NCBI GenBank assembly: GCA_964057225.1
Contig: OZ059900.1
Span: forward strand, 12,601,638 to 12,665,637
DNA length: 64,000 nucleotides
DNA from: Auanema rhodensis
Lineage: Eukaryota; Nematoda; Chromadorea; Rhabditida; Rhabditidae
Direction of reading: 5' to 3'
The notes below the pieces were generated by a model, which did no database searches, was not told the origin of the DNA, and saw only the letters and a list, made by a program, of their open reading frames with translations. The position numbers were made by a program, and so were the translations under genes. Shown here piece after piece: positions 32,067-43,181 of this stretch. The stretch's first letter is position 1. Every line of letters starts with the position of its first letter.

Positions 32067-32982
32067 ATCGTTAAAACAGGTGCACTGACCCACACAAGAA
32101 CCACATGGCAAACGTTTTGTTCATTAAAATATGATAAATAGCTGTACACCACATGTACCAAGTTGTCTAATATTTTCAAATTACATGAAAGAATAGTTTA
32201 AAGAAATTTTTTTTTTAATTTTATATTAGTATATTCTAATATACTAACTCAATAAAACACATATCGAAGGTTAATTCGATAGGATTCACAAACAATTGTG
32301 TTGTTTCCAATGGAACACATATCGAAGATTAATTCGATAAGATCGTTAAAACAGGTGCGCTGACCCACACATGTACCACATGGCAAAAGTTTTGTTCATA
32401 AAAATATGATAAATAGCTGTACAGCACAAGTACCCATAACGCTAAAGAATACTTACTATGCCAAGGGGTCATGGGTATATACTTTTTAGTATCAAAAATG
32501 TTAATGGAACACATATCGAATATCAATTCGATAAGATTGGTGAAACAGATACGTTGACCTACAATGAACCAAATGGCAAAGCACTTGTTCATTAAAGTAT
32601 AACAAATAGCTGTATAGCATATGCATCAATATTTCTAATATTCTCAAATTACGTGGAAAGAAGAGTATATAGAAAAAGTTTTAGTGTGTATATTACTAAT
32701 ATTCTAATACCCTAACTCAAAGAACACATATCGAAGATTAATTCGATAAGATTGTTGAAACCGGTGCGCTGACCACAACAATACATGCGTATTTATTAAC
32801 AACGGATTGGCAACTGCCACTGTTGACAGCTGTAATATGATACAATGTTGAGTGTTGGCAACATTGTTACGTGACAATAAAACAACTGACTGTTCTTGCA
32901 ATGAAGTGTAATATAAATGTGTAAAATGAAATATGGATAACTACCTCTCAGAGTTTGCATAATTTTATTCTAAAAAGATACA
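32067..32982. repeat. Dispersed copies of the ATCGAA/TTCGAT motif in AT-rich sequence
   Basis: Diverged copies of the 55-bp unit's head lie at 32256, 32311, 32505 and 32721. Three of them are followed by a shared segment like AAACAGGTGCGCTGACCCAC (also at about 32070), giving a longer degenerate repeat of roughly 200 bp. No gene is visible. The 3' end may hold the promoter of the polymerase gene that starts at 32983. Confidence 0.8.
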
Positions 32983-35900
32983 ATGGCTGCTAACAGGTTG
33001 TGTTTTTTCCTATCTTTTTTTTTTTTAATTAAAATATTTATTTTCAGTTATAAGCGTGTATGTGAAGAGTTGGGGTTCGATTATGAGGAAATTTATCAAC
33101 TCAGGTAATTTAACAAATATACATCTTTGTTGGTTTTTTTTAGTAAGCGCATAAAGCTTACCGAGAGTGGTGGTGTTGAGCTCTGTGACCCCGCAATAAC
33201 CACTTCCAATAGTGGTCCCTCGTCATCAAGGGTTATTAAAGTTATCACCTTGGATGACAGCGATAATGAGTAAGCTATCGTATAATGAAAAAGCATGAAA
33301 TTTTTTTTTTTCAGAGAATGGAATCCCGAGATGCCATCAACTAGTGGAGAACAATTAGGAGGCGGTTCATCCTTCAACGATATTTGTCAAATAAAGGTAC
33401 GAGCTTTTAACTTTTTTTTTTTTTTCATGTTACAATTCTTTTCACTCTTTATCTTTTATTTGATTACATATCTTGAACAATTTTGAATTCTGCCATCTAT
33501 TTTTAAACAAATCATCATACATTTGGAGGCTTTTTGAAAAATAAAATTAAATCTTATCCCAAATCCATGCCATAATATCATTTATTAAATTTTTAATCAT
33601 TAAAATACACTTAAATTTAAATATTTTGATGCGCAAAAACAGAAACATTTAAATATTCTGTTTTTTCTAAACCATTTCACTCCATCTATTTTAAACAATT
33701 TTATATTTCTACCACTATTTCATAATTTCATTTTTTAAATTTTTAATCATTAAAAAACATTTAAATTTCAATATTGTGATGCTCAAAAACTGAAACATGA
33801 AACAGATTTATATTTTCTAAGCCATTTCACTTCATCTCTTTTATTTAATCATATATCTTGAACAAATTTAAATTTCTATCACTTTTTCATAATTTCGTTT
33901 ATTAAATTTTTAATCATTAAAAAACATTTAAATTTCAATATTGTGATGATCAAAAACTGAAACATTTAAATATTTTGTATTTTCTAAACCATTTCACTTC
34001 ATCTCTTTCATTTATATATATTTTAAACAATTTTATAATTCTACTATTATTTAATTTTTATTTATTAAATTTTTAAACATTAAAAAAAAAAAAATTGATG
34101 CTCAAAAACTGAAACATTTAAATATTTTGTATTTTTCTAATCGTTTTGAAACAAACTAAACATATATTTGAAACCATTTCAATTAAATAAAAAATAACGA
34201 CTATAACAAACAAAGAGACATAATAATTATAAGCAAAAGATGAAACAATTCATATATATTCTTAAAACTATTTTTATTTAAACTTTAAAAAAAATAAAAA
34301 AGCATGTAAACTGTTATAAATGTTGTTTATTATAGTGGTCACACCGGCGCATAAAACGCACCGGTCGTTTTACCAACGTGGTCGTTCGATCGCTCACGTT
34401 TCCACACTTGGAAAATGTTGATGAACCAATGCATGTTATCATGCCGCGGTTATTCAACGAATTCCTTGATCGTTGTCTTGCTGAAAGCGGTGCGCCTGAT
34501 AAGCAAAAAGCCTTATTTTGTTTATCAATTGAGCACCCTTCCTTTGAAAAAGGCTCCATATTTATGGACTTTCGTAGAAAGGAGCATCTGGATGGCGTAG
34601 CCATTATGAATGCCATCAGCAAGGTGCAGCAATCAAAACGAGAGGCTGTAATCAGCCAGGCAATGAATATTGAGATGTATGTGTTTGATGAAAGGCCAGC
34701 GCAGCCAAGCCTGATGCCTGGTGAAGGTAGAGTCGGGTTTTATTTTGACCCCGAACTCAAAATACCTGGAACCATTGCCAACACTGACTCACATTGTCTG
34801 GCTAAGTCAGCAGTTGTGGGAATGTGGAAAGCTGACGAGCTGGCCACTGAAGATGGCGATGAGAAGCGAAGGCTGCAAAACCTTCGTCGCAATTACATCT
34901 TATTGCCAAATCAGCCACACCATATCCATTTATTAACTAGGTGTGGCATTTCCGAAAATTTACCAAATTATAATTTAATTCATTTAAACATTATTGCCAG
35001 CTGTAATACAAACTATAAGTTTGTAGTATATGCTAGACCGCCTGGACAGCGTATGTACACTATCCAGAAAATATTTAATGAAGCGGCTAGCAAATTGGTA
35101 ACACTAGGTTACCGAAATAATCACTATGATTGTATTACAGCTGGTAGTCGTTCGAAAATTTTTGACGGTATTATATGTCAACACTGTAAGTTATCTTACA
35201 ATACAGTGTTGCATAGATGTAAAGCCAAATGTAAAAAATGCCACACCTATAATTGTAATGCGATGGTGAATGTGGTTGAGAGTAGCGTGAGGTGTGATAG
35301 TTGTAGAGTTTTGTTTAAAACTCAACAATGCTTCGATAGGCATTTGCGAAAAGCCTGCCAAAAATTCAAGGTATTTTGTGAAAATTTAAAGTTGTACATA
35401 ACAACCTTAAATTCAGACATGTGTGGCGTGTGATCACTATCACAACTAAAAAAGAAGCAAGAAAAGTTCAAGGTTTGTAATTGTTATCTTTACAAATGTA
35501 ATGCTTCCTTGTTTAAGCTCATATTTTATGACTTTGAAACAGTTGTGTTAAAAAACGGCACAAATGTTCATGAATATGCAGGTGAACAATGACCCAATAT
35601 GGTTGTGTATAACAAATTTTGTGAAAGTTGTATAGATGCCAATTCCTGTGAGAAATGCACAACCAAGGAGGGCCATTTTGGGTACCAACAAGGTGATAGT
35701 GAATGGTCTGTAACAGATCGTTTCTTTGATTGGTTACTCAACTTTTCTGAGAATGATAATGCAATTTTGATTGCGCAAAACGGGTCGCGCTTTGACATAC
35801 ATTTCTTGGTGTCTAGGCTGATAAACAGTGGAATATATCCTGACCCCATTTTAAATGGGACCAAGATTATTAGCATAGTTGTCAAGCCTTTAAGAGGTCA

Positions 35901-38440
35901 AAACATTAACCATTTATGTTTTAAAGATAGTTATTTACTAGTGCCTTTACCCTTATCAGCGTTACCCAAGGCATTTGGTGTACCTGATATGAGTAAAGGA
36001 CAATTCCCATACCTCTTTAACCACCCAATAAATTATGGCAAAGTGCTACCATCCTTGCCACCAAAGCATTACTATTGTACTGCTAGAATGAAAGCAGAAG
36101 ACCTAGCTTCATTCAATGCTTGGTATGAGGAGCGTAATCAAAGTGTGTTTGATTTTGATGAGGAGCTTCTGGAATATTGTAGGACAGATGTCCGTATTTT
36201 AACCAACTGTATGAAAGTGTACATGAAGTTGGCCACCGCTACCACTGGCTGGAATCCTGTCATACAATGCATGACATTTGCCAGTTTTTCTTTATTCCAG
36301 GCAAGTTTTCAAAAATGCAAGCATTGTTTAAAGCAATTGTGTTTCAGTTGAAGATGAACCACATTAAAGAAAATCAAGTGGGTATTCTGCCTGAGACTGG
36401 TTATTATGCCGGCCAGAAGCAGAGTATAATTGCCATAAAATACATAAAATGGCTAGAACAAGGATTAGGCCGCCCATTAATGCATAAGCTTAATGGTGAT
36501 GAAATTGTTGTGAGAGTACGCTATCTACTTGATGCTTATGACAGTGTGGCTAATCACGGCTATGAGGTTAGTAATTTGTAATAAATGTAAAAAATGAAAA
36601 ATTTTGTAGTTTAATGGCTGTATTTATCATGGTTACCCCCAGTGCACCAACAAGACTGCTATTGCACCAGGCAGAAATGGTGAAACAATGGAAGAGGTAA
36701 CCAATACTTTTTTTTAATCATTTTAAGCTGAAACATTTAGGTTTATGAAAAAACCATGAAAAGGCTTGAAGCTATTCAAAGCCAGGGCATTAGTGTAACC
36801 ACTGTGTGGGAACACGAAATTACTGCTCAAATGTCATCAAATGAGCAAATGGCAAATTTTATGAAGGACACTGAGGTTGTAACTCGATTGGCACCTCGAG
36901 ATGCCTTCACCGGCGGCCGAATTCAAACATATAAGCTTCTGGCCCAAGCTTCGGATAGATACTCACTAGAGTATGTGGACTTTTGTTCACTTTATCCATA
37001 TGTAACGGCATTTGATGCCTATTACCCTGTAGGTAATCCTAAAGTGATTACTGAGGGCTTTGAGAGTTTTGAGGCATGCTGCCCATACAAGGGCCTTGTG
37101 AAATGTGACGTGCTTGCACCCACAAATTTGTTGTATCCTGTATTAGGAACACGCATAGGCGGTAAATTAATTTTTACAAACTGCCGCACATGTGCAAACA
37201 GAGGCAAAAATGTAACATGCCCGCACCAAGATGATGAAGACGCTCGAAAGCTGCATCTGACTGTAACGCATGTAGAGCTCGAATGTGCCATACAGCGTGG
37301 ATACAAAGTGCTTCATGTTTATGAGGTTTGGCACTGGGATGAATGGCAGCAAGGAGGCCTATTCAAGGATTTTGTACAAAAGTACATAAAAATTAAGCAA
37401 GAGGCATCGGGCTAGCCTAAGCCAAATATGACAGAGGCTGAAAAGGTATGTGTCATGAAAAGTATGGCATTAAATAACATTTTACAGCTAAAATATCTCC
37501 AAGAGCACGAGGAGAACACTGGTGTTGCTCTGGAGAGCAACAAAATTGAAAAGAATGCGGCTATGCGTAGCATTGCCAAACTACAGCTGAATAGGTATGT
37601 AAACTTTTAAAAATAAAAATTTACAAATTTGCTTATAGTGTATGGGGTAAAATGGGTCAAAGACCGGATAAAGCCCAAACCAAGATTATTGGTGTTGAGG
37701 ATCCTGAAATTGGTAGGATCATAACTGATCCTGCAAGGAAACTCACGGGCTTCAAAATTGTGGACGATGGGGCGTACTGTACAACAGTCCCAGAAGACTC
37801 ACACTTGGCACCAGCTCCGTTTACAAATGTAGCCATAGCGGCTTATACAACCGCTCATGCAAGGCTACTATTGTATAAGGCAATGGAAAAAATTGGAAAG
37901 AACTTGTTGTATACAGGTAATTTTATACTTTGTATACAATTTAAACGTACATCATTTAGACACCGATTCTCTAATTTATTTAAAATGCCTCGATCAGCCT
38001 GATCCAATTGAGGATATGAAGGGTGAATGGTTAGGTAAACTAACCTCAGAAATACCCGATGGTTGGTCAATGACCAAATTTGTTTCACCAACTGCAAAAG
38101 TTTATAGTTATGAGCTAGTAAATGCAGCTGGTCAGGTCAAGTATATCACCAAGGCAAAGGGAGTGGTAAGTATAAAAATATATTATTGAGAAACTTTTTA
38201 AAATTACAGACGCTGGAGCACACGGCAGCCACCGTGGTAAACTATCAAAGTATGGAGCGATTGGTTCGAGGACTCGTGATGGATGGAGAAAAATTGGTTT
38301 TAAAAACCAAAACAACGTTATTAAAGAGGCAGCTTGGTGCCATATCCACGATGGACATGACAAAGAGTACCAAGGTCGTAATGGATAAACTTTGTTATCT
38401 AGACGATTTTAGTACTTTACCCTATGGTTATTGTGAATAA
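32983..38440 (+). pseudogene. Polinton/Maverick protein-primed DNA polymerase B
   Basis: A multi-exon family-B polymerase of the protein-primed, Polinton type. I place exons at 32983-32996, 33048-33104, 33144-33269, 33315-33396, 34336-36300, 36348-36566, 36610-36696, 36741-37594, 37639-37916, 37960-38165 and 38210-38440; phases agree across every junction. Landmarks: Cys-rich motifs near 35180-35350; exonuclease motif FYDFET (about 35527); IAQNGSRFDIHF (about 35775); palm motif DFCSLYP (about 36980); DTDS (about 37961). In-frame stops at 35431-35433, 35590-35592 and 37413-37415 make it a pseudogene, yet splice sites and the rest of the frame are intact, so inactivation is recent. The intron at 36301-36347 is of the GC-AG type. 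It converges on the capsid-like gene at 38579. Confidence 0.9.
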
Positions 38441-38578
38441 TTTTTAATATATTTGAATTTATAAATTTTATTATTGCGTGTATATTTGTATATAGTTTTA
38501 TTTATAGATTTTTATGTATAGTTGTATTAATAAATTTTATTCTTGTCATCAAATGTTTTAAAGAGTTTATTACATACA

Positions 38579-39925
38579 TTACAAACTGGTATCAACATAA
38601 GGAGCACGATTGTTGTCAATTGAAAGAATAGAGTCATATTCTGCATAAACAATAGCATATAAACCCTCTTGCGGCGTTTGTTGGCCAAATTCCAATTTCA
38701 GGGCCACATTACCTTGTCGTATAACATCAAATAACTCGGACGAGTGTACAGTCGGTGAAATATCAAATACAAAAAATGTGAAGCCGGTTTTATACATTGC
38801 TGGTGTAATACCATTGGATGAATCTGTACGACCAAGGCCCAAACCTTCCAACATGTCAATATATGCTGTGGCATAGGAAGAACGCCATTCTAAATTATAA
38901 GGGCGGGTAGGTATTACCCGATTGTTGAGCGTCAGGTTTATATTTTTCAATTCAAACGGTTTAAAGTTGAATGGCGAATGTTTAAAAGTACCATTATAGG
39001 CGTGTGCGCCGACAAGACCTACTACAACACGTTTCGGTGTATGCGACGTGAATAATATGTTATTGGGTGAATCCAAACGGCCTCCTTCTATGAAATAAGA
39101 TCGCATTTTCACTGACGTCATGGGGTAGTGTATTCGTTCCTTTACAAGTTTATCTTCTATAGCCATAGCTAATCCAGCGTTTAGATCAAACTCTTGAATA
39201 AGCAAGTGTACATCGTTGATATCTATTTTCAGGTTTGGAAACTCCTCCTTCATTGCAGCATCTTTGCTTTCATTATTCCATCCAAATGTGTCAATTAAGA
39301 AATTATCGCGGTTTGGATATGCAGTTAGCTCCATTTTTGAATAGTTTACAAACAGTCGTTCCCGATTGAATAAGTCGATACTGATGGGAGCAGCCATCTC
39401 ACACAATATGCCATTTTTAACAAGCCCTTATCGCGCTCTAAATCCAGGACTGGCTGCATTATCTATATATCTATCCGCATAATAGCCTGATATGGCAAGT
39501 TTGCTCTCTTTAACATCGTTGCTATACATTAGAATATTCTCAATATATGTTTTGTAGGCATGATTTACGGTAGAGTCATACACGCTAACATCACCAATTT
39601 TTAAATGATACGAGTGTATCAAACTGGCTGCAAATTGTTGGCATGGTGCAAAAACAAGGTTGTCTGATACTGGATCGCCGTTTGTGGTTACAATTTTGAA
39701 TTTTACATTCAACCAACACCTTCTCAGATTAAGAAATGATTTGGAATTTTGGGCTATAACAAATTCCCATGGTCCTTGAGGAAGAAAAGTATTTTTTAAA
39801 GGAACTTGTACAGTACGAGTGGATTCAACACCTAATGCCGACGCCGGTATGTCACTATAATTAATCCATCAGGCAAAAGGTAGATGGTTTTAACCAAACT
39901 ATTGTACCAAACTCCATCCAGCCTA
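38579..39925 (-). pseudogene. Polinton capsid-like protein (F54H12.2-type)
   Basis: A minus-strand frame that matches my knowledge of the C. elegans F54H12.2-like proteins, regarded as Polinton major capsid (double jelly-roll) proteins. The C-terminal part (ATG 39406 to stop 38579, 275 codons) includes SIDLFNRERLFVNY and a C-terminal VYAEYDSILSIDNNR stretch typical of the family. The preceding part (39428-39712 and upstream) is in the same frame, separated by a single in-frame stop at 39428-39430. A further frame change occurs near 39865. The N-terminus is lost at about 39925, where a polymerase fragment is joined. It lies 139 bp tail-to-tail from the polymerase gene, consistent with one Polinton. 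Confidence 0.8.
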
Positions 39926-39929
39926 ACTT

Positions 39930-40337
39930 TCTACAAATGGGTCAAAGGCCGGATAAAGCCCAAACCAAGATTATTGGTGTTGAGGGTCCAGAAATTGGTG
40001 GATCATAACTGATCCTGCAAGGGAACTCACCGGGTTCAAAATTGTGGATAATATTACGTACTGTACAACAGTACCGGAGGATTCACATTTGGCACCACCA
40101 CCTTTTACAAACGTATCTATTGCGGCATATACCGATTCACTAATTTATCTAAGGTGCCTGGATCAGCCTGATCCAATTGAGGATATGAAGGGTGAATGGT
40201 TGGGTAAACTAAACTCAGAAATACCCGATGGTTGGTCAATGACCAAGTTTGTATCACCAGCTGCAAAAGTTTATAGTTATAAACTAGTAAATGCAGCTGG
40301 TGATGTGAAGTATGTAACAAAGATTAAAAATCATTAA
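39930..40337 (+). pseudogene. Polinton polymerase B fragment (C-terminal palm)
   Basis: A second, diverged copy of the segment at 37650-38150 of the main polymerase. It starts at the GQRPDKAQTKIIGVE region and continues past the catalytic DS-LIYL region. It has lost the intron and about 20 residues in one deletion that also removes the first Asp of DTDS, so it is not catalytic. There is an additional frame change near 40003. Confidence 0.85.
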
Positions 40338-40450
40338 GTTTTAGAAGCTTTTATTAATGTTTAAAAATAAATGGCATTTGATTTTTAAAAAATATACACA
40401 AAAAAAAGATTCAAAATGTCTTTTTCAACAAAGATCGGAACATTGGATTA

Positions 40451-41047
40451 TTCACAGGACCTATAGAACATACAATCCCTTTGAGAACCAATATGGACCT
40501 GTCCAAATCTCTATCATATCGAGTTCCGTTGGACAAACAAGATAAACTTGAACGTCAAGTGAAAGAAATGCTGGACCAAGGAGTAATGGAAAAAACAAAG
40601 GACATTGAATGAGGTGCTTGTGAAACATATTCATGAAGATATGAGAATTGGAGTGCATCAAGATTTTAAACACATGCAGCATGATCAACGCGATTTCATT
40701 GGACAAAGAAGATGTGAAAGAGATCGTCAGCCTAATGCCTGACATGTGCAAAAAAGAAAATCAATCCACACGATACGATGAGAGAACCATATGGAAAGTT
40801 TGTAACCACACAAAAACCATTTAATAGGATTCATATGAATGTGACGGGACCTTTTCCGCCTAGCACTAATGAATTTAAATATATTCTTTTTATTCAAGAT
40901 GCTTTTTTAAAATGGATAACAAGACTATCTCTGAGTACACAGAATGCCGAAGGTACAGACCAAAAGTTCCTGACGAATGTTGTTTTTATTTGTGGACTAC
41001 TAGTGAGCATCGTGTCCGACAATGGAATAATGAATCACATCAATTGA
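40451..41047 (+). pseudogene. Ty3-type retrotransposon fragments (RT start and integrase)
   Basis: 40451-40612 encodes a reverse-transcriptase N-terminal segment typical of Ty3 elements (HTIPLRTN, then YRVPLDKQDKLERQVKEML). From about 40613 the sequence is a frame-broken integrase zinc-binding region, then the integrase core (KPFNRIHMNVTGPFPPS ... IVSDNG, 40778-41047). The body of RT and RNase H is deleted. These are remnants unrelated to the neighbouring Polinton pieces. Confidence 0.8.
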
Positions 41048-41499
41048 TACAGATCAATTGAATGAATGCTTACTGTACTGTTTTTCACACTGAAAAATAA
41101 AAAATGCATTGATAAAGAACTATGACATAAGTTTGATAGTTAACTATATCGTATAGTTGACCTGAAAATAAGGATAATTATTACAGTCACGATACACAAG
41201 ATACAATAGTTAAAAAATATATAATTGCACAAAGGAACAGACCTTTAATTCAATTTCAGACAGTCAACGAGATCATTTAATTTGAAGGTCTAAATACTGA
41301 TACCGTAATCAACAGTTATCAATTTTATGAATTTTAGCCTAAAATTTCATAGTTGCACTATTGTGAATCGGATTTTTTAGTTCCACTTGTCTCGTCAGAA
41401 TTTCATTGTAATTTCCGATTTTTTGATTTATTTTATATTTATTTTTGATTTCTTTTTTTTCCAGTTGATTTGGTCTTATTGATTTTTGGATTTCCAGAT
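41048..41499. other. AT-rich stretch
   Basis: No gene recognised. The last ~40 bases are pyrimidine-rich and end TTGGATTTCCAG, a good splice acceptor, two bases before the ATG of the next feature. Confidence 0.6.
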
Positions 41500-41826
41500 A
41501 TGGAATCTGACCGGGATGAAGTAACGGTATAGGGTGTTCACCGGAACAGGTTGTTTGTGCCTCTTAAGGCGTTTTTCGAGGTGGCCTCGGTGTCATGTCA
41601 GTCTCTGGGTTTTTCGACTGTTTAATGTTTATATTTAGCCTCTGGTGTTGCTGTGGACGTTGTCGGGTTGCGGCAACTTATTAACACATATGAGGAGAAG
41701 CTTCTCCGCAAGCAGAGCAAGGTATCTCAGCTCCAAGCTGAGTTGGACGCCTGTAAAAAGCGCCTGGAGGCGCAGGATTCGGCGAAGGAGGCCAAGAAGG
41801 ATAGAAAAGGAAAATCCCATGACTGA
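41500..41826 (+). pseudogene. Small predicted protein, GxAxIxVxGL family (41.5-kb locus)
   Basis: It starts ATGGAATCTGAC right after a splice-acceptor-like site. After a stop at 41530 in this frame, the sequence reads FVPLKAFFEVAS. A plausible 44-nt intron (GT at about 41595, TTTAG at 41638) follows, and then a second exon with SGVAVDVVGLRQLINTYEEK and a strong coiled coil (SQLQAELDACKKRLEAQD), ending at 41826. The core aligns with the small ORFs of repeat A and of the array. The donor site is weak and the early stop suggests a decayed copy, unless translation begins elsewhere. No tRNA-like sequence was seen upstream. Family not recognised. Confidence 0.45.
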
Positions 41827-41980
41827 GATCTCCTCTTTTGTTCCTTTTGTGGACTTCTTTTGTTGCTGTTGATCATGTATATTTGTGTTTAGACGTTTTC
41901 ATTTTTATTTCCTAGTTTAGACTTCTATTTGTTGCTGTTGAGCATTTATCTCGGAAAATAAATATTTTTCCCTTAGGTAA

Positions 41981-42655
41981 GTGGCAACCGCTACCACTGG
42001 CTGGAATCCTGTCATACAATGTATGACATTTGCAAGTTTCTCTTTATTCCAGGCAAGTTTTTAAAATTACAAACATTTTTAAAGCGAGTGTGTTACAGTT
42101 GAAGATGAACCACATTTAAGAGAACCAAGTGGGTATTCTGCCCGACACTGGTTATTATGCCGGTCAAAAGCAAAGTATAATTGCCATAAAATATATAAAA
42201 TGGCTAGTACAATGATTAGGCCGGCCATTAATGCACAAGCAAAATAGTGGTGAATTTGCAGTGAGAGTAGATGGCCAACGTTATCTACTTGATGCTTATG
42301 ACAGTGTTGCTAATCATGTCTATGAGGTGAGTAATTTCTAGTAAATGTAAAAAATGCCAAACTTTGTAGATTAATGGCTGTATTTACCATGGTTGCCCCC
42401 AGTGTACCAACAAGACTGCTATGGCACCAGGCAGAAATGGTGAAACAATGGAAGAGGAAATGATGACTTGTGTTAAATTTGAACAATTAGGTTTATGAAA
42501 AAAACATGAAAAGGCGTCAAGCTATTCAAAGCCAAGGCATTAGTGTTACCACTGAAAATCCATATGTCACGATATTTGATGCCCATTATCCTGTAGGTAA
42601 TCCTCAAGTGAATAATGAAGGTTTCAAAAGCTTTGAGGCAAGCTGCCCATACATT
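41981..42655 (+). pseudogene. Polinton polymerase B fragment (middle)
   Basis: A third copy of polymerase sequence, parallel to about 36235-37090 of the main gene. It keeps the same GC-AG intron boundary (CCAGGCAAGT), the ETGYYAG-like segment with changes, and the later exons. A deletion joins the SVTT region directly to the YVT region, removing the SLYP motif. Several stops occur. Nothing useful remains of the fold. Confidence 0.85.
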
Positions 42656-43181
42656 ATCTGGCCAAATAGTATTAGTATTTGTAATATTAATGTTGTCAAC
42701 TGGTAATTCATTTGAAAGCATTTGTTTATTTTTTAAACTATTGAAAAATGATGATGTCTTTATTAAGGCGTTCATGCATAAAGTATTTGACTATAAATTG
42801 GCTACTATATAAGAAACTTGAATAAGAAATTAATAACCTGCTACATTACGTGGTCAGTTATGAATATTCCTTGTCACTGTGAATTATGTGTCAGATACAC
42901 GTTGGAGCAATTTTAACCAACGCTTCTATACAGGAGAATATTGCAATGTATTTCAGTGCCATTTATTAAAGGTATAGCATTGGGATTGGGTTTTTGTACA
43001 ATACTAATCGCATGTTTGCTCATTATATGAAAGTGGTTTGATTGCGTGCGGTCGTTTTTCATTTTCCTCTAATGGAACTTTTATGTAAGAAATATTGTGG
43101 TACATGCAAGAAAATATTTTCTTCAACCAAGCTGTTTAGTGATCACGTTTTGAAAAGGCATGCAGGCATACTATATATCTA
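42656..43181. other. Sequence between polymerase remnants
   Basis: Mostly unassigned. At 43080-43165 the plus strand could encode a C2H2 zinc finger (CGTCKKIF ... HVLKRH), which might be a polymerase-associated finger or chance. I give it no separate call. Confidence 0.4.

Noticed and set aside
43080..43165. A C2H2 zinc-finger gene
   Set aside because: Only one finger is visible, without start, splice signals or further domains; a polymerase-associated remnant or chance is as likely.
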